Source: Cyclobacterium marinum DSM 745
GTDB lineage: Bacteria > Bacteroidota > Bacteroidia > Cytophagales > Cyclobacteriaceae
Length of the DNA stretch: 64,000 bases
Direction of reading: 5' to 3'
NCBI RefSeq assembly: GCF_000222485.1
Contig: NC_015914.1
Coordinates: forward strand, 4,384,001-4,448,000
The notes under the pieces were generated by a model that saw nothing but the letters and a program-made list of their open reading frames with translations, was not told the DNA's origin and did not search any database. A program made the translations under genes and the position numbers. Below are positions 16,432 through 24,947 of the stretch, in pieces; position 1 is the first letter of the stretch; every line of letters begins with the position of its first letter.

Positions 16432-16959
16432 TTGATAGAATCTCTGATTACATCCAAGACTCGGATTAAATTACTTGTAAAATTTTTTTCTAATGCTAGA
16501 AACCGAGGTTACTTAAGAGGTTTGGCAGAGGAATTTGGAGAATCTACTAACTCTGTAAGAATAGAATTGAATAGACTTTCCAATGCCGGTTTACTTAATT
16601 GGAAGACCGAGGGGAAAACCAAAAGCTACCAAGCCAATGAAAACCATCCCTTGTACCTGGATATTAAAAATATTGTACGCAAATATTTAGGTTTTGATAC
16701 CCTTATCGATCAAGTTGTACAGGGTTTAGGAAGTGTGGATAAAGCCATTATAAGTGGAGATTATGCGGAAGGAAAAGACACCGGAACCATTGAATTGACG
16801 ATTATTGCAGAGAAAATCAATGAGGATTACCTTAAATTCTTAATAAATAAAACAGAAGAGAAAATCAATAGGAAGTTAAAAGTTAAGATTTTGGAAACCG
16901 AACCTGAAGGAGGTCTTCCCGGCTTGCTGGTATATGAACAATCAAGTGATGACCTCTAA
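16432..16959 (+). CDS. Winged-helix transcriptional regulator, first gene of the polysaccharide locus
   Basis: The 175-residue product has an N-terminal winged HTH: TKTRIKLLVKFF, then YLRGLAEEFGESTNSVRIELNRLSNAGLL as recognition helix and wing. The C-terminal half (IISGDYAEGKDTGTIELTIIAEKINEDYLK) looks like a degenerate nucleotidyltransferase-type fold. Proteins of this layout often head exopolysaccharide loci in Bacteroidota and probably regulate them. The start is TTG, chosen because it gives MIESLITSKTRIK, the usual opening of such proteins, and no ATG lies upstream in frame. It overlaps the downstream glycosyltransferase. DNA targets are unknown; autoregulation of the leader is a reasonable guess. 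Confidence 0.75.
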   Translation: MIESLITSKTRIKLLVKFFSNARNRGYLRGLAEEFGESTNSVRIELNRLSNAGLLNWKTEGKTKSYQANENHPLYLDIKNIVRKYLGFDTLIDQVVQGLGSVDKAIISGDYAEGKDTGTIELTIIAEKINEDYLKFLINKTEEKINRKLKVKILETEPEGGLPGLLVYEQSSDDL

Positions 16960-17881
16960 GCCCTCAATTTTTCTTTCTGTGGTCATTCCAGTTTTTCAGT
17001 CTGAAGCAGGCTTAGAAGAGTTGATTGATCGATTAAAGCGAGCTTTATCAGCGATTAGTTCAGAGATTGAATTGATATTGGTTGATGACGGAAGTAAAGA
17101 TAGGAGTTGGGACATCATCCGTAAGGCCGCAAATAAAGATGATTTTATCAATGGTCTGCGATTCAGCAGAAATTTTGGACAGCATCAAGCCATTTTTGCC
17201 GGTTTGGAATTGGCTCAAGGGGAGTGGATAGTGGTAATGGATGCGGATTTACAAGATCTCCCCGAAGAGATACCCATGATGTTGACCAAAGCTCAACTTG
17301 GCTATGATGCGGTATTGGCCAGAAGAATGGATAAAAAGGCTACTTGGTTTTCAAAGGTCTTGACCATAATATATTATAAGTTTTTTTATTTTATGTCTGG
17401 GATTAATCAAGATCCCAGTATTGGTAATTTTGGGGTTTACAATAAGAAGGTCATTCAGGAGGTGCTACAGATGAAGGAGACCAATTGGTATTTTCCCACG
17501 ATGGTACATTGGGTGGGTTTTAAGCAAAGCACATTGAATGTAAAACATGGGGCTTCAAGCAATCAACACTCCAATTATTTTTTCAAATCTAAATTTCATT
17601 TGGGATTAAATACCCTCCTAGCTTTTTCTGACAAGCCTCTGCGATTGACAATAAAATTAGGCTTAATTATCGCATTAATCGGATTTTTATTTGCATTGGT
17701 CACCTTGATACGTTATTTTTCAGGAACCATTGTAGTGCCGGGTTATGCAAGTATTATCATTTCCCTTTGGATACTCTTTGGGCTTTTATTAACAACCATT
17801 GGAATAGTGGGGCTATATGTTGGGAAAACTTTTGAAGGGGTAAAGAACCGTCCACGCTATATTGTAGACCAAAAGACTTAA
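16934..17881 (+). CDS. GT2 glycosyltransferase, polyprenyl-phosphate sugar transferase type (GtrB/DPM1-like)
   Basis: A 315-residue family-2 glycosyltransferase. It shows FLSVVIPVFQSE, the nucleotide-sugar motif VDDGSKDRSW near residue 50, DADLQDLPEE near 95 (DxD) and NFGVYNKKV. Two C-terminal membrane segments (about 235-257 and 270-295) match bactoprenol glucosyl/ArnC-type transferases that load a sugar onto undecaprenyl phosphate at the inner membrane. The frame opens at 16934, overlapping the regulator by 26 bases; an in-frame ATG at 16949 (MTSKPSIF) is an equally good start. The tight overlap indicates co-transcription with the regulator. The donor sugar cannot be told from sequence. Confidence 0.88.
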   Translation: MNNQVMTSKPSIFLSVVIPVFQSEAGLEELIDRLKRALSAISSEIELILVDDGSKDRSWDIIRKAANKDDFINGLRFSRNFGQHQAIFAGLELAQGEWIVVMDADLQDLPEEIPMMLTKAQLGYDAVLARRMDKKATWFSKVLTIIYYKFFYFMSGINQDPSIGNFGVYNKKVIQEVLQMKETNWYFPTMVHWVGFKQSTLNVKHGASSNQHSNYFFKSKFHLGLNTLLAFSDKPLRLTIKLGLIIALIGFLFALVTLIRYFSGTIVVPGYASIIISLWILFGLLLTTIGIVGLYVGKTFEGVKNRPRYIVDQKT

Positions 17882-17882
17882 A

Positions 17883-18614
17883 ATGATAAAGTTTTTACCT
17901 TTTGACACTTCTTTGTTTGGATACAGGGTAGGCCAGTTGCAGTTAGGGAGATGCCTTCCCGATTTAGAAAAAGTAAACAATCAAGCCAAAAATTTTGATT
18001 TAATCTATGTTATGGGGAAACCCGGCTTGGTTAAATTGGGTGGATGGTCTCCCATTAGTACCAGAGTAGATCTGGTAAAAAACATTATTAAAACAGATCT
18101 GATCCAAAGCCCGAAAGTAGACCAGAAAGTCGAAGTTTCAGAAATGATAGTGTCGGGAAATCTCTCTCAATCAGATCAGAAAGCCTTAAGAGAGTTGATT
18201 TTTTCAAGTGGGCAATGGTCTAGATTTAAGCAAGATTTACTTTTGGCCAATCAAGAATACGAAAAATTATACAGTACTTGGTGGGAAACCATCAAAGCGG
18301 AGAAACATAAAGTTATCGTTGCTCGAATTTCGGGAAAATTAGTGGGCTTTATTACATTTAAATTACTGAGAGGCAGAGGCCATGTTGGGTTATTTGCTGT
18401 CAAGGGAAGTGAGCAGGGTAGTGGAATAGGGAGAAAATTAATGCATGAGACCCTAGTAATGCTTGATGGATCCGGTTTTAAGCTACTTGGATTATCTACC
18501 CAGAAAGCCAATAAAAGAGCCATGGATTTTTATAAAAAATTTGGGTTTCAACCTATTAAAGAAACCTTGATTGCACATTGGCGTCCGGGATTAAAACCCG
18601 AAAACATCGACTAA
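17883..18614 (+). CDS. GNAT acetyltransferase, WecD-like
   Basis: The 243-residue product joins an N-terminal region starting FLPFDTSLFGYRVGQL, which resembles the opening of TDP-fucosamine acetyltransferase WecD (characteristic FDxxxFG), to a C-terminal GNAT domain. The acetyl-CoA loop is GSEQGSGIGRKLM, near residues 180-192, and NKRAMDFYKKFGF is the typical late GNAT segment. WecD makes TDP-Fuc4NAc for polysaccharide assembly from acetyl-CoA and TDP-Fuc4N. Here that role is inferred from similarity and from a WecF-like transferase later in the same locus. The gene begins one base after the previous stop. Other N-acyl targets, such as another amino sugar, are possible. Confidence 0.75.
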   Translation: MIKFLPFDTSLFGYRVGQLQLGRCLPDLEKVNNQAKNFDLIYVMGKPGLVKLGGWSPISTRVDLVKNIIKTDLIQSPKVDQKVEVSEMIVSGNLSQSDQKALRELIFSSGQWSRFKQDLLLANQEYEKLYSTWWETIKAEKHKVIVARISGKLVGFITFKLLRGRGHVGLFAVKGSEQGSGIGRKLMHETLVMLDGSGFKLLGLSTQKANKRAMDFYKKFGFQPIKETLIAHWRPGLKPENID

Positions 18615-18617
18615 CTG

Positions 18618-19604
18618 TTGCCTGTCAAAAAATATGAGGTCATGCATTATTCTCCGGATCTTAAGGAGGACTGGGGAAGAGTACTTCAAGAGGCTACGAA
18701 CGCCACATTAATGCATGAGAGAGATTTTTTAGCTTACCATTCTTCAGGTAAATTTCAGGATTGCTCGGTAATCCTATACAATAAAAACAAGCCGGTAGCC
18801 GTATTTGCGGCCCATAGGGAAGGAGAATTCGTCCATTCTCATAAAGGCTTAAGTTACGCGGGGTTTATTCATGTTCCAGGTACTTTTGACCAAAAACTTG
18901 AACAGTTCAAGACCTTGATGCAATATTTTGAGTCATTGGGGGTAAGCCATTTACAAATTAAAGAAACTCCGACCTTCTATAACTCGCTTCAGGAGGAAGC
19001 AATGGCTTATATCCTGCATTTGACAAAGGCCAAGACTACACAAATGGAATTGTCATTGACCATAGAACTACCTTTAGAAGTGAAAAATAAAGGCAAAAAA
19101 GCCAATATTAAACAGGCCGGAAGGCAGAATTTAAAAATAACTGAATCCAATGAGGTGAAAAGCTTTTGGGATACATTACTTGTTCCCAACCTTCAAAACA
19201 GGTACCAAACAAGGCCTACTCACAGTTATGAAGAAATGACATTTTTGGTGGAAAAGTTTCCTGATAAAATCAGACAATTTAATGTTTTTCAGGATGAGAG
19301 AATGGTAGCGGGTGCCACGGTGTATTTTTCCAAAAATTGTATCCATACTCAATACTTGGCTAGCAATAGTACAGGCAGAGAATTACATGCTCTAGATGCT
19401 TTGGTCAATCATCTTGCGAACACATTTACAGGAAAATACTCTTTTTTAGATTTTGGTCATTCCAACGAAAATCAAGGGCTTATGATCAATAAGGGGCTTT
19501 TTAAGTGGAAAGAAAATTTTGGTGCTAAGCCTTATATTCATAGGCATTATAAGGTTCCTGTCGAAAGCTGGCGAAATTTGGATAGGGTATACAAAGAGGT
19601 GTAG
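18618..19604 (+). CDS. FemAB/GNAT-fold acyltransferase-like protein
   Basis: A 328-residue protein without signal peptide or membrane segments. The start DLKEDWGRVLQEATNATLMHERDFLAYHS and later DERMVAGATVYFSKNCIHTQYLASN, then HALDALVNHLAN and FLDFGHSNENQGLMINKGLFKWKENFGA, match FemAB-like or GNAT-superfamily proteins common in exopolysaccharide loci, whose aminoacyl or acetyl substrate is mostly unknown. It may decorate a sugar of the repeat unit. The frame opens with TTG at 18618; an ATG eight codons in, at 18642 (MHYSPDL), is a plausible alternative start. It is four bases from the WecD-like gene and sits in the same operon. Confidence 0.72.
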   Translation: MPVKKYEVMHYSPDLKEDWGRVLQEATNATLMHERDFLAYHSSGKFQDCSVILYNKNKPVAVFAAHREGEFVHSHKGLSYAGFIHVPGTFDQKLEQFKTLMQYFESLGVSHLQIKETPTFYNSLQEEAMAYILHLTKAKTTQMELSLTIELPLEVKNKGKKANIKQAGRQNLKITESNEVKSFWDTLLVPNLQNRYQTRPTHSYEEMTFLVEKFPDKIRQFNVFQDERMVAGATVYFSKNCIHTQYLASNSTGRELHALDALVNHLANTFTGKYSFLDFGHSNENQGLMINKGLFKWKENFGAKPYIHRHYKVPVESWRNLDRVYKEV

Positions 19605-19608
19605 ATAG

Positions 19609-20529
19609 ATGCCTAAAAGGTCTTCAATTTCAGCAGAAAGGTTAATCCAATTGACCCAAAAAAATGCCAGGTACATAATCTCCTGTAATCAGAATGAGTT
19701 TTTTTGTGAACATCATCCAGAAGGTAAATGTAGCAGAGGTTTTTTTTCTTTATTTCTACAAGTGATATATGGAATAGCATTTGCTAAAAAGTATGGATTA
19801 CCGCATTATGTCGATTTCAGCAATGTTAACTATGCTTATTCAGGGCAACAAAACGATCAGAAAAGAGGTAATTTTTGGGAGCATTTCTTTGATCAGATAG
19901 CTATTAATAGTACAGATACCTTACTATTAAATCATCAATATGAAGTTTATCCATTGCGTATTTGGAATAGAAAGCATCATAGATTTTTACATCAAATAAT
20001 GAAAGAGGGATTAAAATTCAAACCCTCTTTAAAGCTAGAGATTGATAACATCAAGTGCGAGATAGCACATGAAAAAGTTTTGGGCGTCCATTTTCGCAAG
20101 ACCGATCATTTTATGGAAGTTGCTCCTGCTGATGAATCTGTTTTTTTTCAAAAAATTAAAAAGAATTTTTCAGCCTATGACAAGATTTTTATTGCAACAG
20201 ACGATCAGCAGCTTTTGGAGAGGTTGAAAAATGAATTTTCGCCTAAAATTATTGCTCATGATTTTGTCAGGTCCCATGGTGAAATTCCAATCCATAACAA
20301 TGAAGCATACAAAGATGGTCTTAGGCTTGCGAAAGAAGCTTTATTAGACTGTATTAGCCTGTCTTATTGTAAAGAACTGATCTTATCACCATCCAATTTA
20401 TCTTATGCGGCATTGGTATTTAACCCAGAGGTTAAATACACAATTGTAGAGAGTAAAGAGGCCAGACTAAGCCGAATAAAAACCTTGATGGGCTATCATT
20501 TAGATAAATTAGGAATAAGGAAATGGTAG
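19609..20529 (+). CDS. Fucosyltransferase-like (GT-B) protein
   Basis: The 306-residue product resembles alpha-1,6/NodZ- or O-fucosyltransferase-fold enzymes. It has GVHFRKTDHFM near residue 165, equivalent to the GDP-fucose-binding HxRxxD motif. It also has IFIATDDQQLLERLK near 200 and ALLDCISLSYCKELILSPSNLSYAALVF near 250, the usual order in this fold. No signal peptide or membrane segments are seen. It would add a deoxyhexose, plausibly fucose, to the growing repeat unit on the cytoplasmic face. Sugar and linkage are inferred only from fold. It starts four bases after the preceding gene. Confidence 0.68.
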   Translation: MPKRSSISAERLIQLTQKNARYIISCNQNEFFCEHHPEGKCSRGFFSLFLQVIYGIAFAKKYGLPHYVDFSNVNYAYSGQQNDQKRGNFWEHFFDQIAINSTDTLLLNHQYEVYPLRIWNRKHHRFLHQIMKEGLKFKPSLKLEIDNIKCEIAHEKVLGVHFRKTDHFMEVAPADESVFFQKIKKNFSAYDKIFIATDDQQLLERLKNEFSPKIIAHDFVRSHGEIPIHNNEAYKDGLRLAKEALLDCISLSYCKELILSPSNLSYAALVFNPEVKYTIVESKEARLSRIKTLMGYHLDKLGIRKW

Positions 20530-20532
20530 GAG

Positions 20533-21771
20533 ATGATTGAAATTTATCCTAAACTAGGGATTGCTGATGGCTTATGTCCTTGTTGCAAGGGTAGTAATCA
20601 ATCTACGTCAGCTCTTTATTTTCAGGGAATGCATGTTTTAGGGAAATACACTTGCCAAGCTTGCAATTTAAAGTACTTTACAGGATTGCCTTCAGGTCAT
20701 ATGGCCCATTTCCCGGTTTCATTTTCTAGCGATAGTCGATATCAATTATTTGATCAAAAAAAAGCCGCATGGTTGGCTGATCCATTGATTCATTCCATGA
20801 AGGATAAGCTTGGAGCAGAAGGAGCTTTCCAAATTTTTAACAAAAGTTCGGGCGAAGAACTGCTATTGGTTAATTGTCTGGACAGCTGTTTTGGACATGT
20901 ATTCACCAAAGTTTGGAATGTTTATAAAGAGAAGGATAGGTCTTCAAGTCGGAACATTGCGGTATTAATTCCTGAGCAATGCAGGTGGTTGTTGTCAAAA
21001 ATTGAGGTGGAGATTTGGTCGGTAGATATGCCCTTAAAAAGTTTATCCGAAGGAGTGGTTGGTTTAGATGCTTGGGTGAAAAATCAATTTCATAGGTTTA
21101 AAATGGTACTGCTTCATCCTGTTTTTGTCCATTTAGATCATCAACAGATGGATTTTGAAAGAATCTTGGGAGAAAAACCTTTTGATTTGGCGCAATTTGA
21201 TCAAGGTGTACCACAAATTACCTTTGTTTGGAGAGAAGACAGGTTCTGGTTGGCCAATCGTCAACTCAATTGGCTATATATGTTTTCAAGAAAATTCAAG
21301 CTGGAGAAAATTTTTAATCCAATTTTTTTATGGAGACAAAAGACACTTCTCAACCGGCTGGTCAAAATTATCAATAAAAGTTTTTCTGAAGTAAATTTTG
21401 TTGTAACAGGGCTGGGAAAATCAACTGATTTTCTTGATCGAATTAAGGATGAGAGGGTGACTTCAATCAATTTTGAAATAGAAAAAAGATGGAATTCCAT
21501 TTTTAGTAAGAGTCAGGTGGTAGTTGCTGTGCATGGATCGCATATGCTCGTACCATCCGCATTGGCTGCAGGTTTTGTAGAGATCTTACCTAAACATAAA
21601 ATGGATCATCTTACAGAGGATATTTGCCGGACACATACGGGCAGGTTGGGCCTTTTTTTGGGAAGAATAGTAGACGAAAGTACTGGTCCGGCATTGGTAG
21701 CCCTTCATATAAGCAGTATGATTCAGCGTTTTCACTTTGTCAAAAGTAATTTAGAAACCAAACTAGTTTAA
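20533..21771 (+). CDS. Zinc-ribbon protein with C-terminal glycosyltransferase-like segment
   Basis: I do not recognise this 412-residue protein as a known family. The N-terminus has a zinc-ribbon pattern, CPCC (residues 15-18) and CQAC (41-44). The C-terminal part contains SQVVVAVHGSHMLVPSALAA followed by EILPKHKMDHLTEDI, which resembles the acceptor/donor loop of GT61-type glycosyltransferases (a GxxH/GAGL loop followed by an EI(L)P strand). No membrane segments are obvious. It may be a glycosyltransferase or accessory factor of the locus. GGAG immediately precedes the ATG but without spacing, so it is not a normal ribosome-binding site. The gene starts three bases after the preceding stop. 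Confidence 0.6.
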   Translation: MIEIYPKLGIADGLCPCCKGSNQSTSALYFQGMHVLGKYTCQACNLKYFTGLPSGHMAHFPVSFSSDSRYQLFDQKKAAWLADPLIHSMKDKLGAEGAFQIFNKSSGEELLLVNCLDSCFGHVFTKVWNVYKEKDRSSSRNIAVLIPEQCRWLLSKIEVEIWSVDMPLKSLSEGVVGLDAWVKNQFHRFKMVLLHPVFVHLDHQQMDFERILGEKPFDLAQFDQGVPQITFVWREDRFWLANRQLNWLYMFSRKFKLEKIFNPIFLWRQKTLLNRLVKIINKSFSEVNFVVTGLGKSTDFLDRIKDERVTSINFEIEKRWNSIFSKSQVVVAVHGSHMLVPSALAAGFVEILPKHKMDHLTEDICRTHTGRLGLFLGRIVDESTGPALVALHISSMIQRFHFVKSNLETKLV

Positions 21772-21793
21772 AGCCACATTTGGTCCATTTTTA

Positions 21794-23587
21794 ATGAATA
21801 TTTTCAAAGCATTTGTTAAGAAGTATTTTTATTACTTTTCTTATTTCTATAGGATAGTAAAAGGAAGACTTTTTATCGCATTTGGCTTAAGTATGTTGGT
21901 CGCTTTGATGGATGGACTTGGATTAACCATGTTTTTACCATTGTTGGAAATGGCTGATGGAGGTAACCCGGATGGAAAGAGTATGGGTAGGTTTGGGATA
22001 ATCCTGACATTGATGCAAAATTACGGTATTCCACTGAATATTTCGGTGGTTCTATTACTTATGGCTCTGTTTTTCTCCCTAAAGGGGGTACTTAAATTTG
22101 TAGAGCAATATTATAGCATATTACTTCGTCGCTTTTTTATTAAACAAATGAGGTTATCCATTGTAAATTTGTTTGATCGGTATGCTTTTAAAAATTTCAT
22201 AAAGCAGGATTCAGGCAGGATTCAAAACGCTGCTACCAGTGAAATTGAAAGGATAGTAGTGGCTTTTAGTAGTTATATGAATGTATTGCAGGCTTTTGCA
22301 ATGATTTTTATTTATGTGGGAATGGCATTTAGTGTAAATGTAAGGTTTTCACTACTAGTTATGTCGGGCGGTGCTTTATCAAATTTTCTTTATGCTTCCA
22401 TTTTCAAAAAATCTAAAAAATATTCTGTAGATATATCCAAGAACAATCAAGATTTTCAGAGTCTTTTGATACAAAAGATAACCTATTTTAAATACCTTAA
22501 ATCTAGTGGATTGTTAAGCAGTTATGGTAATAAATTAAGGGAGCAAATTGAAAAGGTTGAATTTTTCTATAAAAAGTTGGGACTACTTTCTTCGATAATT
22601 ACAGCTATTCGAGAACCAATTATTATTTTAATTATCGTTACTGTAATCTTGGTAGAAATCAACCTTTATGGGGGTAGTATAGCTGGAATCATATTAAGTT
22701 TATTGTTTTTTTATCGTTCTCTAACCTATCTACTTGCATTACAATCTTATTGGAATTCAGTGATTGCAAATTATGGATCTCTAGTGAATTTAAAAAATTT
22801 TACAGAAGAACTGGCCAATGGCAAAGATACACAAGGAACAATAAAAAAAGACGGTTTAAAGGAATGTATGGAGTTGCATAATCTAAACTTTAGTTATGGA
22901 TCACATAAAGTGTTACATCAATTATCCTTATCCATAAATCGCAATCAGGTATTGGCAATAGTCGGGGAAAGTGGTTCAGGAAAATCCACATTAATGAATA
23001 TTTTGGCTGGATTGTATTTACCTGATTCAGGGTCATTGTTTATTGATGGGGTAGAAATAAGGGAAATTGACAGGAATCATTTTCAAAAACACATAGGTTA
23101 CATTACTCAGGAACCGGTAATTTTTGATGATAGTATTTTTAATAATGTTAGTTTCTGGGATGTTGACAATGCTACAAATAGGGAAAGGTGCAGGGAGGCT
23201 TTAAGGAAAGCTGCAATATTTGATTTTGTAGACGGGCTTGAAGAGGGTGAAGATAGCAGGCTAGGAAATAATGGCATTATGGTAAGTGGGGGACAAAAAC
23301 AAAGAATTTCTATCGCCAGAGAGTTGTATAAAGGAATAAATCTTTTATTAATGGACGAGGCAACATCAGCACTTGACTCTGGAACTGAAATGGACATACA
23401 AGAGAATATTGAAAGGTTGAGGGGGAAAGTTACCATAATAATAATAGCCCACCGGTTGAGCACCATCAAGAATGCGGACCAGATTTTCCTTTTGAAACAA
23501 GGTCAGATTGCTTCATATGGTACTTTTAATGAACTTGAATCAAAATCAACCGATTTTAGTAAAATGATAAGTTTACAGGCGTTTTGA
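21794..23587 (+). CDS. ABC exporter/flippase (MsbA/PglK-like)
   Basis: A 597-residue half-transporter: six membrane helices in the first 320 residues, then an ATP-binding domain. Motifs are GESGSGKST (Walker A, near 391-399), Q-loop ITQEP, signature VSGGQKQR (near 497), LLLMDEATSALD (Walker B) and IIIAHRLS (H-loop). In a polysaccharide locus without a Wzx flippase, the likely job is PglK-like flipping of the undecaprenyl-diphosphate-linked oligosaccharide across the inner membrane. Export of another glycolipid is the alternative. It is flanked by non-coding gaps of only 22 and 57 bases. Confidence 0.85.
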   Translation: MNIFKAFVKKYFYYFSYFYRIVKGRLFIAFGLSMLVALMDGLGLTMFLPLLEMADGGNPDGKSMGRFGIILTLMQNYGIPLNISVVLLLMALFFSLKGVLKFVEQYYSILLRRFFIKQMRLSIVNLFDRYAFKNFIKQDSGRIQNAATSEIERIVVAFSSYMNVLQAFAMIFIYVGMAFSVNVRFSLLVMSGGALSNFLYASIFKKSKKYSVDISKNNQDFQSLLIQKITYFKYLKSSGLLSSYGNKLREQIEKVEFFYKKLGLLSSIITAIREPIIILIIVTVILVEINLYGGSIAGIILSLLFFYRSLTYLLALQSYWNSVIANYGSLVNLKNFTEELANGKDTQGTIKKDGLKECMELHNLNFSYGSHKVLHQLSLSINRNQVLAIVGESGSGKSTLMNILAGLYLPDSGSLFIDGVEIREIDRNHFQKHIGYITQEPVIFDDSIFNNVSFWDVDNATNRERCREALRKAAIFDFVDGLEEGEDSRLGNNGIMVSGGQKQRISIARELYKGINLLLMDEATSALDSGTEMDIQENIERLRGKVTIIIIAHRLSTIKNADQIFLLKQGQIASYGTFNELESKSTDFSKMISLQAF

Positions 23588-23644
23588 ATGATGATTTTTA
23601 CCTATGAGAAGATTTTTGCTGGGAGGACCTGATATTTAAATTGA

Positions 23645-24319
23645 ATGGTAAATTATAAAAATAAAATAGCAACGGCTATCAACAGAATTAAGGTCTATGG
23701 CAAACCAAAAATATTCTGTATTGGCTTTAACAAAACCGGTACTACTTCTTTGAAATCACTTTTTACAGACTTGGGTTTTATTATAGGTGAACAAAGAATG
23801 GGCGAATTATTAATAAATGAATTACCAAAAGGAGAGTACAGAGGACTGATAAACTATATAAAAACGGCTCAATTTTTTCAAGATTATCCATTTAGTGCTC
23901 CCGGTATATTTAAAGTACTCGACAAGCTTTATCCTGACGCAAGATTTATCCTAACCGAAAGAAATTCCCCTGAAGAATGGTACCACTCTCTGCTCAGGTT
24001 TCACTCTCAGCAATTTAATGGAGGGAAATTCCCTACCATAAAATCATTAAAAGAAAGTAAGTATGTATACAATGGATGGATTTGGGAGTTTCTATGCAAG
24101 GTGTATGACTTCGAAGAAGGTGGAATATTATATGATAAGGAAAAGCTCATCAACCTTTATTTAAATCACAATGCGTCAGTAAAATACCATTTTAAAGACA
24201 GGCAAAATAAATTGCTCGTTCTCAATTTACAAAAAGAAACAGGCGTAAGTGATTTTAATCAATTTTTTCAGTTTGAACGCAAAATTGAAAGTTTTCCTTG
24301 GGAAAATAAATCTAAATAG
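23645..24319 (+). CDS. Sulfotransferase family protein
   Basis: The 224-residue product has the PAPS 5'-phosphosulfate loop GFNKTGTTSL at residues 27-36 and a 3'-phosphate-binding region ARFILTERNSPEEWYHSLL near 100-118, the order seen in sulfotransferases. It would move sulfate from PAPS to a sugar hydroxyl (or a protein tyrosine). Its position between a flippase and glycosyltransferases argues for sulfation of the surface polysaccharide. The start ATG at 23645 is the first possible one. It ends seven bases before the NeuD-like acetyltransferase. PAPS synthesis genes are not in the window. Confidence 0.8.
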   Translation: MVNYKNKIATAINRIKVYGKPKIFCIGFNKTGTTSLKSLFTDLGFIIGEQRMGELLINELPKGEYRGLINYIKTAQFFQDYPFSAPGIFKVLDKLYPDARFILTERNSPEEWYHSLLRFHSQQFNGGKFPTIKSLKESKYVYNGWIWEFLCKVYDFEEGGILYDKEKLINLYLNHNASVKYHFKDRQNKLLVLNLQKETGVSDFNQFFQFERKIESFPWENKSK

Positions 24320-24326
24320 CAATAAT

Positions 24327-24947
24327 ATGGTAATAGCAGGTGCAGGTAGTCATGCAATGGAAGTATTGGATGTGTTGATTTCCAAAAAGATGAATGTAGG
24401 TGTCAAATTTTTTGACAATGTATCATCAGAAAATGTTTTTCAATCTTCATATCCAGTTTTAAAGTCCAAGGATGAATTGACAGATGCTTTTAAAATGGAT
24501 CCCAGGTTTATGCTTGGTGTAGGGGAGTGTGAGGTAAGGGAGTTTATGTATAAGTTATTTGTTTCTTTAGGGGGTGAACTTGTAGGTATTCGCACTGAAT
24601 CGGCTATAATTAGCACCTATTCACCTTCTGATACCTCTGATGTTTTTCATCATTCATTTATTGGGGCAAATGTTGAGTTAGGCCTAGGTACTCTGATTAA
24701 TACAGGAAGTTTTATTCATCATGGCGCTACCGTAGGAAGATTTTCTACCATAAGTCCGGGCGTTCAGGTTTTGGGAAATGCCTGTGTAGGAGATTTAAGT
24801 TTTATTGGAGCCGGCGCTATATTATTACCTGGGGTAAAAGTCGGTAACAATGTAAAAGTTGCTGCTGGAGCTGTAGTTACTGTTGATGTACCAGATGAAG
24901 CAACCTGCATTGGTGTTCCTGCTAAAATTAAATCAGTAATAAAGTGA
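24327..24947 (+). CDS. NeuD/PglD-type sugar acetyltransferase
   Basis: From ATG 24327 the product is 206 residues. I rejected the longer frame from 24249 because it overlaps the sulfotransferase and adds non-family sequence. The N-terminus MVIAGAGSHAMEVLDVL is the nucleotide-sugar-binding Rossmann-like start of NeuD/PglD proteins. The C-terminal half is a left-handed beta-helix of hexapeptide repeats (GANVELGLGTLINTGSFIHH, ISPGVQVLGNACVGD, IGAGAILLPGVKVG). The catalytic His is probably in FIHHG. Such enzymes acetylate an amino or hydroxyl group of a UDP-activated sugar. It is translationally coupled to the following glycosyltransferase by a GTGA overlap. Confidence 0.85.
   Translation: MVIAGAGSHAMEVLDVLISKKMNVGVKFFDNVSSENVFQSSYPVLKSKDELTDAFKMDPRFMLGVGECEVREFMYKLFVSLGGELVGIRTESAIISTYSPSDTSDVFHHSFIGANVELGLGTLINTGSFIHHGATVGRFSTISPGVQVLGNACVGDLSFIGAGAILLPGVKVGNNVKVAAGAVVTVDVPDEATCIGVPAKIKSVIK

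Noticed and set aside
20529..20532. GGAG before the ATG at 20533
   Set aside because: It directly abuts the start codon with no spacing, and Bacteroidota rarely rely on Shine-Dalgarno pairing.
24249..24326. Upstream extension of the NeuD-like acetyltransferase
   Set aside because: It lies within the sulfotransferase frame, and the family normally begins at the MVIAGAG motif (24327).
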